Origin: Croceimicrobium sp965228705
GTDB taxonomy: Bacteria > Bacteroidota > Bacteroidia > Flavobacteriales > Schleiferiaceae
Assembly: GCF_965228705.1 (NCBI RefSeq)
Contig: NZ_OZ245832.1
Span: forward strand, 2,108,001 to 2,172,000
Length of the DNA: 64,000 nt
Reading direction: 5' to 3'
Below, piece after piece: positions 42,926 to 51,863 of the stretch. Each line of letters begins with the position of its first letter. Position 1 is the first letter of the stretch. The position numbers and the translations under genes were made by a program. The notes under the pieces were generated by a model. It was not told the origin of the DNA and ran no database searches. It worked only from the letters and a program-made list of their open reading frames with translations.

Positions 42926-44122
42926 AAGATCAACCTCGGCATAAGGCAGGTCAAACCACTCCCCAATTCCTTTCCGAACCAAATTTCCTTTGTAGAGGTA
43001 TAAGCCCTTGCGGATATGTCTTTGCAAATGCAGGACTTCCTCAATACCCCCCGCTTCTCCAATCGATAGGAGAACTGGTGCCATAATATTGCTCAATGAA
43101 AATGAAGCCGTACGACTGACGCGCGAGGCGATATTAGGCACACAATAATGCACAATATCAAATTTGCGGAATACCGGTTGATCATGACTGGTAAGGTCAC
43201 TGGTTTCAAAGCAACCACCTTGATCGATACTCACATCCACCACTACACTGCCCGCTTTCATTTTACGCACCATATCCTCTGTAACTACGCAGGGCGTTCT
43301 GCCAGTTTCGGAACGAATAGCCCCTACGGCTACATCGCAGCGCATTAAGGCCTTTTCCAAAATTTTGGGCTGAATAACACAGGTATAAATCGGGATATTA
43401 TTGAGCATGGATTGCAGGCGACGCAATTTGGAAAGTGAGCGATCAAAGACCTTCACATTGGCACCTAATCCCAAGGCGGTTCGAGCGGCAAAGGTTCCTA
43501 CCGTTCCAGCGCCAATAATTACTACTTCAGTGGGTGGCACACCCGAAACGCCGCCGAGCATAAAGCCTTTACCTTCATTGGCATTGCTCAGGTATTCTGC
43601 CGCGATGAGAATAGAGGTATTTCCCGCAATTTCACTCATACTGCGAACTACGGGCACAATGCCATCTTCATCTTCAATATTCTCAAAGCTCAGGGCCGTA
43701 ACCCCTTTCTTCATTAAAGCTTTGAAGTACTTTTTAGTACGGGTTTTTAATTGCAGGGCCGAAATCAAAGTTTGCCCCTTCTTCATCAATTCTATTTCCT
43801 CGTCACTAGGTGGCTCCACCTTCACGATCATATCGGCCTCGAAAACCTCTTTCGCCGAAAACACAATTTTAGCCCCCGCTTCTGAGAAATCCTGATCTGA
43901 ATAATGAGCATTTAAACCGGCATTGGTTTCCACGATTACCTCATGGCCATGCTCAACCAAAAGATTTACCGCATCGGGGGTAAGGGGAATTCGTTTTTCC
44001 TGCAAACAGGTTTCGGCAGGAATCCCGATTTGCAAATGCTGACGGGATTTTTGCACTTCCAAAACCTCCTCCTGAGGCATTAATTCGGAAGAGGAAAAGC
44101 TTAAAAATTCGGGCTTACTCAT
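42914..44122 (-). CDS. ald: Alanine dehydrogenase (Ald / transhydrogenase-alpha-like)
   Basis: A 402-residue NAD-dependent enzyme converting L-alanine to pyruvate and ammonia. The N-terminal catalytic part has the family pattern IGIPAETCLQEKRIPLTP with conserved Glu, Arg and Lys residues; the NAD site is VVIIGAGTVGTFAART (near residues 205-220). Ald and the alpha chain of NAD(P) transhydrogenase share this fold; with no transhydrogenase beta gene nearby and a single compact chain, Ald is preferred. It starts inside the tsaE tail (8-base overlap), so tsaE and ald are co-translated. Confidence 0.88.
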   Translation of the reverse strand: MSKPEFLSFSSSELMPQEEVLEVQKSRQHLQIGIPAETCLQEKRIPLTPDAVNLLVEHGHEVIVETNAGLNAHYSDQDFSEAGAKIVFSAKEVFEADMIVKVEPPSDEEIELMKKGQTLISALQLKTRTKKYFKALMKKGVTALSFENIEDEDGIVPVVRSMSEIAGNTSILIAAEYLSNANEGKGFMLGGVSGVPPTEVVIIGAGTVGTFAARTALGLGANVKVFDRSLSKLRRLQSMLNNIPIYTCVIQPKILEKALMRCDVAVGAIRSETGRTPCVVTEDMVRKMKAGSVVVDVSIDQGGCFETSDLTSHDQPVFRKFDIVHYCVPNIASRVSRTASFSLSNIMAPVLLSIGEAGGIEEVLHLQRHIRKGLYLYKGNLVRKGIGEWFDLPYAEVDLLFD

Positions 44123-44546
44123 GGTGGTGACTTAAGCGGATAATGCGGCTTTCGGCCGAAGTAACTTCGATTTCAATCAAGGCAAAATCTGGGGGTATTA
44201 AGGTACTAATTTTTTCAGGCCACTCCATAAAGAGATAATCCCCGCGTTCGAGGTAATCTTCCCAACCCATATCCCAGGCTTCGGATTCATCTTCGAGACG
44301 ATACCAATCAAAGTGAAAGATTTGCTCTCCCTTTGCTCCCTGGTATTCATTAACCAATGAAAAGGTGGGACTATTAACCTCATCCAGCACCCCAAGTTGC
44401 TTGCACAACTCCTTGATTAAAGTTGTTTTACCCGCTCCCAAGTCGCCTTTAAAGAGCACTAGTGGTTCCTCCAGATTCTTAAGAATAGTACGAGCTACTT
44501 CAGGTAAATCCGCCTGTTTAAAGCCCTCATGATTCCAATCGGCCAT
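44115..44546 (-). CDS. tsaE: tRNA threonylcarbamoyladenosine biosynthesis ATPase TsaE
   Basis: A 143-residue P-loop ATPase with Walker A FKGDLGAGKTTL (residues 38-49) and the family segments NSPTFSLVNEY and FHFDWYRL. With TsaB and TsaD it completes the t6A37 modification of ANN-decoding tRNAs; those partners are not in the window. The length is typical. A full promoter lies upstream, and ald overlaps its end by eight bases. Confidence 0.95.
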   Translation of the reverse strand: MADWNHEGFKQADLPEVARTILKNLEEPLVLFKGDLGAGKTTLIKELCKQLGVLDEVNSPTFSLVNEYQGAKGEQIFHFDWYRLEDESEAWDMGWEDYLERGDYLFMEWPEKISTLIPPDFALIEIEVTSAESRIIRLSHHHE

Positions 44547-44551
44547 AAAAG

Positions 44552-44580
44552 CAAAGGTAATTTCTTGCTCTCATTTCCAA
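44552..44580 (-). promoter_or_regulatory. Full Bacteroidota promoter of tsaE-ald
   Basis: On the minus strand TTG (complement 44578-44580) and TACCTTTG (complement 44552-44559) are 18 bases apart. The -7 box starts 13 bases before the tsaE ATG, so the mRNA should be nearly leaderless. Confidence 0.7.
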
Positions 44581-44599
44581 TCCGCCAACAAAACAGATT

Positions 44600-46156
44600 T
44601 TACTTAGGCTGAAGATTGACAAATGGAATGATCATCTCCTCCAAGCTTACCCCTCCATGTTGATAGGTATTGCGATAATACTTCACATAGTGATTGAAGT
44701 TATTGGGGTAGGCAAAAAACAAATCTTCCTTAGCAAAGATGTAAGCGCTATTGATATTTTGCTTGGGCAGATGCACTGCTTCGGGATCCTTGATTTCCAA
44801 AACATCTTTCCCCTGATAACTCATACCGCGACCGCTCTTGTAACGCAAATTGGTATTGAGGCTGCGATCGCCCACCACCTTAGTGGGATCCACCACATTT
44901 ATGGTTCCATGATCGGTAGTTAACAACACCGGAATTTTCTTCTCACTTAACTGACGCAGCATATCCAGAAGAGGTGAGTTTCGGAACCAGCTCAAGGTTA
45001 AAGAACGGTAGGCTTTATCATTATCTGCTAATTCGCGAATCACTTTCATATCGGTTTTAGCGTGGCTCAGCATATCCACAAAATTGTAGACAATAACATT
45101 CACCTCATTTTTCAAGAGATTATTGAGATTCTCCGAAAGCTTCTTACCGTAATTATGATTGGTTACTTTTTCATACCCCATACTGCGGCTACCAAAGCCT
45201 AAGCGCTTGAGATTATCTGCAAAAAAGTCGGCTTCGTAATTATTCTTACCCTCATCGTCCTCATTATCTTCTACCCATTTATCGGGGAAGCGTTTCTTGA
45301 TCTCGGCTGGCATTAATCCCGCAAACAGCGAATTTCGAGCAAACTGAGTGGCGGAAGGTAAAATGCTCCAATAGGTGCGATCCTCCTCTACACTAAAGTA
45401 CTTTTCAATTTCAGGCTGAATCACCTTCCATTGATCATAGCGAAGGTTATCAATCACCACCAGAAAAAAGGGCTGATCCTTGTCCAAACTAGGACGCACC
45501 CAGTTTTGCACCAGGGTATGACTCATAATAGGCGCATCTTCCGGATAGGCAAACCAATCTTCGTAGTTATTCTGTACAAAGCGGAAAAATTGAGCATTGG
45601 CCTCACTCTTTTGAGAACGTAAAATTTCATTCAGGCTCTCATCCTCAAGTTTATCTAATTCCAATTCCCAATAAGTTAAGCGCTTAAAAAGCTGTTCCCA
45701 ACCTTCAATGTCGCGCACCATCGCCAGGTCCATCGCCAATTGGCGAAACTCCTGCTGGTAATTGCTGGTGGTTTTCTCATTCACCAAACGACGGTTCTCC
45801 AAATGCTTTTTAAGCGTCAGCAATATTTGATTGGGATTTACCGGCTTGATCAAGTAATCGCTGATCTGCGAACCAATCGCATCTTCCATAATGCTCTCCT
45901 CCTCGCTCTTGGTGATCATCACTACCGGAAGAGTTGAGAACTTTTCTTTGATATGTTGCAGTGTTTCCAGGCCATCCATGCCTGGCATATTCTCATCCAG
46001 GAAGACCATTTGGTAGCGTTTTTCCTGCACCATATCCAGTGCATCGGAGCCATTATTGGCTGTGTCTACCTGGTAACCTTTGGCTTCCAGAAATAATATG
46101 TGAGGTTTCAGAAGATCTATCTCGTCATCAACCCAAAGGATTTGAATATTGTCCAT
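44600..46156 (-). CDS. porX: PorX: response regulator with PglZ phosphatase-like domain, T9SS regulator
   Basis: A 518-residue protein, the normal PorX length. Residues 1-125 form a receiver domain with acidic pair VDDE (10-12), phospho-acceptor Asp54 in VFLDENMPG and Lys in LIKPVNP. After a helical linker, residues 210-515 form an alkaline-phosphatase-superfamily (PglZ) domain with nucleophile Thr in PSATQFARN and metal-binding residues in TTDHGTINVVDP. In Porphyromonas and Flavobacterium PorX acts with PorY to control the type IX secretion system. The start at 46156 is preferred; an upstream frame to 46303 adds 49 residues before the receiver domain. T9SS cargo lies elsewhere in the window, which supports the assignment. 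Confidence 0.93.
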   Translation of the reverse strand: MDNIQILWVDDEIDLLKPHILFLEAKGYQVDTANNGSDALDMVQEKRYQMVFLDENMPGMDGLETLQHIKEKFSTLPVVMITKSEEESIMEDAIGSQISDYLIKPVNPNQILLTLKKHLENRRLVNEKTTSNYQQEFRQLAMDLAMVRDIEGWEQLFKRLTYWELELDKLEDESLNEILRSQKSEANAQFFRFVQNNYEDWFAYPEDAPIMSHTLVQNWVRPSLDKDQPFFLVVIDNLRYDQWKVIQPEIEKYFSVEEDRTYWSILPSATQFARNSLFAGLMPAEIKKRFPDKWVEDNEDDEGKNNYEADFFADNLKRLGFGSRSMGYEKVTNHNYGKKLSENLNNLLKNEVNVIVYNFVDMLSHAKTDMKVIRELADNDKAYRSLTLSWFRNSPLLDMLRQLSEKKIPVLLTTDHGTINVVDPTKVVGDRSLNTNLRYKSGRGMSYQGKDVLEIKDPEAVHLPKQNINSAYIFAKEDLFFAYPNNFNHYVKYYRNTYQHGGVSLEEMIIPFVNLQPK

Positions 46157-46198
46157 ATTTTCGTTTTCGAATTTACCCTGCCCAACAAGTATACAATT

Positions 46199-47422
46199 TT
46201 GAGGCGTACCAATAAGCTTAAGATACTTAACGATCCGATTTACGGCTTCATTACGATTCCCAGCCCCTTTATTTTTGATTTGCTGGAACACCCTTATTTC
46301 CAACGATTAAGGAGAATCACTCAATTGGGATTAACCTATTTGGTTTATCCCGGAGCCTACCACACCCGCTTTCATCATGCGCTTGGCGCGATGCATTTAA
46401 TGCGGAAAGCCGTTCATCTCCTTCGCGAGAAAGGCCACGAAATTACGCCAGCAGAAGAAGAAGGCGTCTACATTGCGATACTTTTACACGATATTGGTCA
46501 TGGCCCCTTCTCTCATGCCCTCGAAAACTCCATCGTACCGGGCATCGATCACGAAGCGCTTTCCCTGGCCTTTATGGAAGAACTCAATTTAGAGTTCGAA
46601 GGTAAATTGCAATTGGGTATCGACATCTTTATGGATCGCTACCCTAAACAATTCCTTCATCAATTAATTAGCTCTCAGCTGGATATGGATCGCCTCGACT
46701 ATTTACGTCGGGATTGTTTCTACACCGGTGTTACCGAAGGGAAGATTAATTCGGAGCGATTGATCACCATGCTCAATGTGGCCGATGACCAGATTGTAGT
46801 CGACTCCAAAGGCATATACAGCGTAGAAAAATTTATTGTGGCCCGCCGCTTAATGTATTGGCAGGTCTATTTACATAAAACGGTATTAGGAGCCGAGTAC
46901 CTCTTAATTCAAATCCTGAAAAGGGCCCGAATGATCTATACAGACACCATGCCTATGCCATCGGTACTAAGACCCTTTTTAAGCGGAGCTTTACCGGAGG
47001 GCAGAAAGGCTCTGGTCGCACAATATGCGGAATTGGATGACAATGATATAATGGCGGCCATCAAAGAGTGGCGAAAGAGTGAAGACACCACCTTGGCCAT
47101 GCTTTGCAGCCGACTCCTCGATCGTAATTTATTGGGTGTACGTATGCAAGATCATCCCTGGACGGATGAAGAGATGCTGGAACTTCGCCAAGCCGCTACC
47201 GAGAAATACAACATCAGTGAAAAAGATGCTCGTTACCTGATCTTTCAGCAGGAAATAAGTAACAATGCCTACAACCCGGAAAAAGATCGTATTAATTTAC
47301 TGTATAAGGATGGCAGTCTGGTAGATATTACTGAAGCAGCAGATCAGCTCAATATCAGCGCTTTGGCAAAACCAGTAGTAAAATATTTCCTATTTAGCCC
47401 CAAATCCTTACTCAGCTCTTAA
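46199..47422 (+). CDS. HD-domain phosphohydrolase
   Basis: A 407-residue hydrolase of the HD superfamily. Metal-binding motifs: His in YHTRFHHALG, the HD pair in LLHDIGHGPFSHALE, and a distal Asp in SQLDMDRLDYL. It resembles SAMHD1/dGTPase-type proteins widespread in Bacteroidota, so a nucleotide or dNTP substrate is plausible but unproven. The start is uncertain: upstream ATGs lie inside porX on the other strand, while TTG at 46199 gives a start just before KILNDPIYGFI, the usual N-terminal segment. With that start a 42-base spacer separates it from porX. Confidence 0.85.
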   Translation: MRRTNKLKILNDPIYGFITIPSPFIFDLLEHPYFQRLRRITQLGLTYLVYPGAYHTRFHHALGAMHLMRKAVHLLREKGHEITPAEEEGVYIAILLHDIGHGPFSHALENSIVPGIDHEALSLAFMEELNLEFEGKLQLGIDIFMDRYPKQFLHQLISSQLDMDRLDYLRRDCFYTGVTEGKINSERLITMLNVADDQIVVDSKGIYSVEKFIVARRLMYWQVYLHKTVLGAEYLLIQILKRARMIYTDTMPMPSVLRPFLSGALPEGRKALVAQYAELDDNDIMAAIKEWRKSEDTTLAMLCSRLLDRNLLGVRMQDHPWTDEEMLELRQAATEKYNISEKDARYLIFQQEISNNAYNPEKDRINLLYKDGSLVDITEAADQLNISALAKPVVKYFLFSPKSLLSS

Positions 47423-47435
47423 GAGCCTTTATTTG

Positions 47436-47443
47436 TACTTTTG
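47436..47443 (+). promoter_or_regulatory. -7 promoter box of the lipid A operon
   Basis: TACTTTTG matches TAnnTTTG exactly and begins 13 bases before the lpxD ATG. A 12-base palindrome (GCTCTTAAGAGC, 47415-47426) lies just upstream and could be an operator or part of a weak terminator of the HD gene. Confidence 0.5.
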
Positions 47444-47448
47444 GGCCA

Positions 47449-48462
47449 ATGGAATTCAGCGCGCAACAAATTGCCGACATGCTGCAGGGTAAAGTAGACG
47501 GCAACCCCGAGGTTAAAGTCCACAATCTCAGCAAGATCGAAGAAGGAAAACCCGGCACACTAAGCTTTTTAGCCAATCCGCAATATACCCCCTACATCTA
47601 CGAAACTCAGGCATCAATTGTTATTGTATCGGAAGATTTTAAGCCCGAAAATGCAATTAGTTCCACCCTCATTCGGGTAAAAGATGCCTATGGTGCCTTT
47701 GCCCAATTATTGGAAGCTTATAGTAGTCTGCAGAATACGGAAACCGGAATTGAACCCAGTGCCATCATCGCAGATTCTGCCGAAATTGCTGAAGATGTGT
47801 ATATCGGTCCGGGATGCCAAATTGCTGCCGGTGTAAAGATTGATAAAGGATCCAAAATTTACGGCAATAGTGTTATTGGCCCGAACAGCAGCATTGGAGA
47901 AAACTGCATAATTCAAAGTGGAGTCCATATTTACCGCGATAGCCAAATTGGCAATCAGGTGAGCATCCACAGTGGTGTAATCATCGGAGCAGATGGTTTT
48001 GGCTTTGCGCCGAAAGGATCTGAATATTCCAAAGTACCTCAAATCGGAAATGTGCGCATTGAAGATGGGGTAGAAATTGGTGCCAATACCACTATTGATC
48101 GCGCAACCTTGGGCTCTACTATTATTCGAAAGGGCGTAAAACTCGACAATCTGATACAAATCGGACATAATGTAGAAATCGGTGAAAACACCGTTATTGC
48201 TGCACAAGCGGGAGTAGCAGGCTCAACTAAGATCGGAGCCAATTGTATGATTGGAGGTCAGGTTGGAATATCAGGTCACCTTAAAATTGGCGACCGAGTA
48301 AAGATTGCCGCTCAAAGCGGAATCATGAATAATATTGAAGATGATAGCGTAATCATGGGCAGTCCTGCCTTCGGGATTTCAGATTACCGCAAGTCCTATG
48401 TATATTTCCGCAAATTGCCCAAATTAATTAGCGAGCTCCAAAAAAGCATCAAAGGTTCATGA
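47449..48462 (+). CDS. lpxD: UDP-3-O-acylglucosamine N-acyltransferase
   Basis: A 337-residue left-handed beta-helix acyltransferase that adds the second hydroxyacyl chain in lipid A synthesis. An N-terminal uridine-binding domain (residues 1-100) precedes hexapeptide repeats from about residue 105 and a C-terminal helix. The catalytic base is His240 in IQIGHNVEIG, equivalent to E. coli His239. It is the first gene of lpxD - lpxC/fabZ - lpxA and overlaps the next gene by four bases (ATGA). Confidence 0.96.
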   Translation: MEFSAQQIADMLQGKVDGNPEVKVHNLSKIEEGKPGTLSFLANPQYTPYIYETQASIVIVSEDFKPENAISSTLIRVKDAYGAFAQLLEAYSSLQNTETGIEPSAIIADSAEIAEDVYIGPGCQIAAGVKIDKGSKIYGNSVIGPNSSIGENCIIQSGVHIYRDSQIGNQVSIHSGVIIGADGFGFAPKGSEYSKVPQIGNVRIEDGVEIGANTTIDRATLGSTIIRKGVKLDNLIQIGHNVEIGENTVIAAQAGVAGSTKIGANCMIGGQVGISGHLKIGDRVKIAAQSGIMNNIEDDSVIMGSPAFGISDYRKSYVYFRKLPKLISELQKSIKGS

Positions 48463-49859
48463 GCAAGCCACAAAACACCTTAAGTCAGAGTGTTAAAATC
48501 TCTGGCTTTGGCCTCCATACCGGAGCCGAAGTAAGCTTACATTTTCATCCGGCAGAAGCCGATTACGGAATAGTATTTAAACGTGTAGACCTGGATGGAG
48601 CCCCCGAGGTTCCTGCCCTAGCAAGCTTTGTAACTCATACCGAACGAGGCACCACCCTCGAAAAAGGAGCGGCAGCTGTAAGCACCGTAGAACATGTACT
48701 GGCTGCGCTAACTGGATTGGATATCGACAATTGTTTGATTGAAGTCGATGGACCGGAAATGCCCATTATGGATGGCAGTAGCCTTCCCTTTGTAAGTGTC
48801 TTGGAAGAGGCTGGGGCTCAGGCTCAGGATAAGGCTAAACAGTATTTCGAAATCAAAGAAAGCATTCGCTTTTACGATGCGGAAGAAGATGTAGAGCTCA
48901 TTGCAGTTCCTGCTGATGAATACCAGGTTTCGGTAATGGTTGATTATGGCACCAAAGTATTAGGCAGTCAAAGTGCTCAATTAAAGAGCATGAATGATTT
49001 CAAATCAGAAATTGCTCCTTGCCGTACCTTCAGCTTTTTACACGAATTGGAACTGCTACTCGACCACGGATTAATTCGTGGCGGGGATTTAAACAATGCC
49101 ATCGTTTATGTGGATCAGGAGCTTTCACCTGAGAAATTAGAAAAACTAAAAAAGGCATTCAAAAAAGATCAGGTATCTGTAAAACCCAATGGTATTCTGG
49201 ATAACCTGGATTTACACTTCACAAATGAAGCCGCCCGTCACAAATTATTGGACGTAATTGGCGACCTTCGTTTAGTGGGTGCTCCTATTAAAGGAAAAAT
49301 TATTGCTTCAAAACCTGGCCACAAAGCCAATACTACTTTCGCAAAATTGTTAGCCAAAGCCATGAAAGAACAAATGCAACGCGCCGATATTCCGGCTTAT
49401 GACCCTGACCAAAAACCGGTTCACAACGTAACCGAAATTCAGCATATCCTCCCACATCGCCCCCCATTCTTATTAGTAGATAAAGTAATGGAGCTTAGTG
49501 AAGATCATGTGGTAGCGGTTAAAAGCGTAACCATGAACGAGCCTTTTTTCGAAGGGCATTTCCCCGGAGCACCGGTTATGCCTGGCGTCTTGCAAGTAGA
49601 AGCCATGGCTCAAGCTGGTGGAATATTAGCTTTAAGCACAGTTCCAGACCCCGAAAACTATCTCACCTATTTTTTAAAGATCGATAATGTGCGTTTCAAG
49701 AAACAAGTAGTTCCTGGAGACACCTTGATCTTTAAATTGGTGATGACTGAACCGATCCGCCGCGGCATCGTAAAGATGACCGGAAAAGCCTATGTAGGTA
49801 CTTCCTTAGTGTGTGAAGCCGAAATGATGGCGCAGATCGTTAAAGAAAAGAACAAATAA
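48459..49859 (+). CDS. lpxC/fabZ: Bifunctional LpxC deacetylase / FabZ dehydratase
   Basis: A 466-residue fusion. Residues 1-300 are LpxC, the zinc deacetylase and committed step of lipid A synthesis: His79 in STVEHVLAAL and the HKLLDVIGDL segment supply zinc ligands. Residues 320-466 are FabZ, the 3-hydroxyacyl-ACP dehydratase, with HRPPFLLVDKV and the catalytic GHFPGAPVMPG loop. The fusion is standard in Bacteroidota and balances fatty-acid flow to phospholipids against lipid A. It overlaps lpxD by four bases and lpxA by one. Confidence 0.97.
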   Translation: MSKPQNTLSQSVKISGFGLHTGAEVSLHFHPAEADYGIVFKRVDLDGAPEVPALASFVTHTERGTTLEKGAAAVSTVEHVLAALTGLDIDNCLIEVDGPEMPIMDGSSLPFVSVLEEAGAQAQDKAKQYFEIKESIRFYDAEEDVELIAVPADEYQVSVMVDYGTKVLGSQSAQLKSMNDFKSEIAPCRTFSFLHELELLLDHGLIRGGDLNNAIVYVDQELSPEKLEKLKKAFKKDQVSVKPNGILDNLDLHFTNEAARHKLLDVIGDLRLVGAPIKGKIIASKPGHKANTTFAKLLAKAMKEQMQRADIPAYDPDQKPVHNVTEIQHILPHRPPFLLVDKVMELSEDHVVAVKSVTMNEPFFEGHFPGAPVMPGVLQVEAMAQAGGILALSTVPDPENYLTYFLKIDNVRFKKQVVPGDTLIFKLVMTEPIRRGIVKMTGKAYVGTSLVCEAEMMAQIVKEKNK

Positions 49860-50641
49860 TGAATCAACCTCTCGCCTACGTCCATCCCAGTGCTAAGATT
49901 GCCCCAACGGTGGTGATCGAACCCTTCACCACGATCCATAAAAATGTGGTGATTGAAGAAGGCACCTGGATTGGGTCCAATGTAACTATCATGGAAGGTG
50001 CCCGCATCGGTAAGAATTGCCGAATTTTCCCGGGTGCTGTAATTTCTGCCATCCCTCAGGATTTAAAATTCGAAGGAGAAGACAGTACGGTAGAAATCGG
50101 AAATAATGTAACCATCCGCGAATTTGTAACCATCAACCGAGGCACCAAAGCTCTGGGCAAAACCGTAATTGGCGATAATAGCCTCATTATGGCTACTGCT
50201 CACGTTGCCCACGACTGTGTAATTGGCAAAAACTGCATCGTTGTGAACGGGGTACTCCTGGCGGGTCATGTTGAAGTAGATGATTGGGCCATTATTGGCG
50301 GACTCTGTGCCGTGCAGCAATTCGCGAAAATTGGCACCCATGCTTTTGTTGGGGGTGGATCTTTAGTACGTAAAGACGTTCCTCCTTTTGTAAAGGCTGC
50401 TAAAGAACCTATCTCTTATGCCGGTATTAACTCTATTGGCTTGCGCCGAAGGGGTTATACCAATGAGCAGATCAATGAAGTGCAAAACATTTACCGAATT
50501 CTTTTCCAGAAGAATTACAATGTAAGTCAGGCTTTGTCCATCATTGAGGCAGACTTTGAGGCTACTCAGGATCGTGATGAGATTCTCACCTTTATCCGGA
50601 ATTCACAAACCGGTATTATGAAAGGTTTCCGCCTCGAATAA
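49859..50641 (+). CDS. lpxA: UDP-N-acetylglucosamine O-acyltransferase
   Basis: A 260-residue hexapeptide-repeat enzyme that starts lipid A synthesis by acylating UDP-GlcNAc. The active-site sequence AHVAHDC has His118, equivalent to E. coli His125. The C-terminal part (INSIGLRRRGYTNEQINEVQ) is the typical helical domain. It starts on the last base of the LpxC/FabZ stop codon (TAATG) and is followed one base later by an ABC ATPase gene. Confidence 0.97.
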   Translation: MNQPLAYVHPSAKIAPTVVIEPFTTIHKNVVIEEGTWIGSNVTIMEGARIGKNCRIFPGAVISAIPQDLKFEGEDSTVEIGNNVTIREFVTINRGTKALGKTVIGDNSLIMATAHVAHDCVIGKNCIVVNGVLLAGHVEVDDWAIIGGLCAVQQFAKIGTHAFVGGGSLVRKDVPPFVKAAKEPISYAGINSIGLRRRGYTNEQINEVQNIYRILFQKNYNVSQALSIIEADFEATQDRDEILTFIRNSQTGIMKGFRLE

Positions 50642-50642
50642 G

Positions 50643-51263
50643 ATGAAATTAGCATACCGGAAGGCCGGTCGTCGCTTTCCCGGTCAAATAGTATTTCAAA
50701 AGCTCGACCTCGACATTGAGGCGGGTAGTCATTGGGCTATCCTCGGGGCCAATGGCAGTGGAAAGTCCACCTTTCTAAAAACGGCTTTTGGGGCCCTTAG
50801 CCTAAGTGAAGGAAATCTGCAACACTTTGTTGAAGATCAAGCAGTGGATATGCAAAGTGCTGCATTGAACATTGCTTACGCTGCTCCTTATTTCGAGTTA
50901 ATCGAGGAGTTAAGTGTGCAGGATTTCCTGAAAACCGCTGCGGGGTTTAGAGCTTTTAAAAATCAATTGAAACCGCAGGATATCATCCAAAAAGCCATGT
51001 TGGAAGATGCGGCTAAGCGGAAAATCCGATTTCTGAGCTCGGGGATGAAGCAAAGACTTAAACTTTGCCTGGCACTTTTTTCGGAAGCCAGACTCATCAT
51101 TTTAGATGAACCTACTTCGAATTTGGATCGGGCGGGAGTCCAGTGGTTTCGGGACTTATTGGAAAAAGAAATCGAAGATCGTACCCTATTGATAGGCACA
51201 AATTACAATGAAGATGAAGGCTTTCTTTGTGATCAGCACTTACGGGTAACCGATTATCAATAG
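50643..51263 (+). CDS. Stand-alone ABC transporter ATPase
   Basis: A 206-residue ATPase with Walker A ILGANGSGKST (residues 34-44), a degenerate but recognisable signature LSSGMKQRL, and Walker B ARLIILDEPTSNLD. It is short, like heme-exporter CcmA and other minimal ATPases, and no permease gene is adjacent. It lies one base after lpxA, inside the lipid A operon and before efp. A role in moving a lipid or envelope component is suggested only by position; the membrane partner must be elsewhere. Confidence 0.88.
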   Translation: MKLAYRKAGRRFPGQIVFQKLDLDIEAGSHWAILGANGSGKSTFLKTAFGALSLSEGNLQHFVEDQAVDMQSAALNIAYAAPYFELIEELSVQDFLKTAAGFRAFKNQLKPQDIIQKAMLEDAAKRKIRFLSSGMKQRLKLCLALFSEARLIILDEPTSNLDRAGVQWFRDLLEKEIEDRTLLIGTNYNEDEGFLCDQHLRVTDYQ

Positions 51264-51270
51264 GCTTTAA

Positions 51271-51278
51271 TATTTTTG
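51271..51278 (+). promoter_or_regulatory. -7 promoter box of efp
   Basis: TATTTTTG matches TAnnTTTG exactly and starts 23 bases before the efp ATG at 51294. It lies just after the ABC ATPase stop and could start an internal efp-lpxD2 transcript. Confidence 0.5.
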
Positions 51279-51293
51279 CTCAAAATCATTAAG

Positions 51294-51863
51294 ATGGCAG
51301 ATACTTCAGATATCCGTAATGGATTGTGCATCACCTTTAACGGTAACCCTCATCAAATCATTGAATTTCTTCACGTAAAGCCCGGCAAAGGCCCAGCTTT
51401 CGTACGCACTAAATTACGGAACCTCGATACTGGTCGTGTAATTGACAACACCTTCCCTTCTGGATCAAAGTTGGAGATTATTCGAATTGAAAACCGGAAC
51501 TATCAGTTCTTATACGAAGATCCCAGCGGATGGCACTTCATGAACATGGATGATTTTAACCAAATCACCATCCCAAAAGAATTAATCAATGCGCCTCAAT
51601 TTTTGAAAGAGGGAATGGAATGCCAGGTTTTATTCCATGCCGACGAGGATCGCCCATTAGTATGTGAGCTTCCTCAAAAAGTGGCTTTGGAAATTACCTA
51701 TACCGAACCCGGAATTAAAGGTGATACGGCAACAAACACCCTAAAACCAGCCACCGTAGAAACCGGTGCTGAAATTCGCGTACCTTTATTCATAGATCAA
51801 GGTGAAAAAGTGGTGATCGACACCGCATCCGGCGATTATAAAGAACGTTACAAAGGCGAATAA
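51294..51863 (+). CDS. efp: Elongation factor P
   Basis: A 189-residue translation factor that helps ribosomes through polyproline stretches. It has three beta-barrel domains; the loop that enters the peptidyl-transferase centre reads KPGKGPAF with Lys32, the residue modified in many bacteria. The C-terminal GDYKERYK segment is typical. The ATG at 51294 (MADTSDIRNG) is chosen over an in-frame TTG 18 bases upstream that overlaps the -7 box. The modification enzymes EpmA/EpmB are not nearby. It overlaps the next gene by one base (TAATG). Confidence 0.96.
   Translation: MADTSDIRNGLCITFNGNPHQIIEFLHVKPGKGPAFVRTKLRNLDTGRVIDNTFPSGSKLEIIRIENRNYQFLYEDPSGWHFMNMDDFNQITIPKELINAPQFLKEGMECQVLFHADEDRPLVCELPQKVALEITYTEPGIKGDTATNTLKPATVETGAEIRVPLFIDQGEKVVIDTASGDYKERYKGE

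Noticed and set aside
46100..46198. ATG start for the HD hydrolase inside the porX region.
   Set aside because: It would overlap porX on the other strand and add 33 unrelated residues; the TTG at 46199 fits the family N-terminus better.
46157..46303. Longer N-terminus for porX.
   Set aside because: PorX proteins begin directly with the receiver domain; the ATG at 46156 does this.
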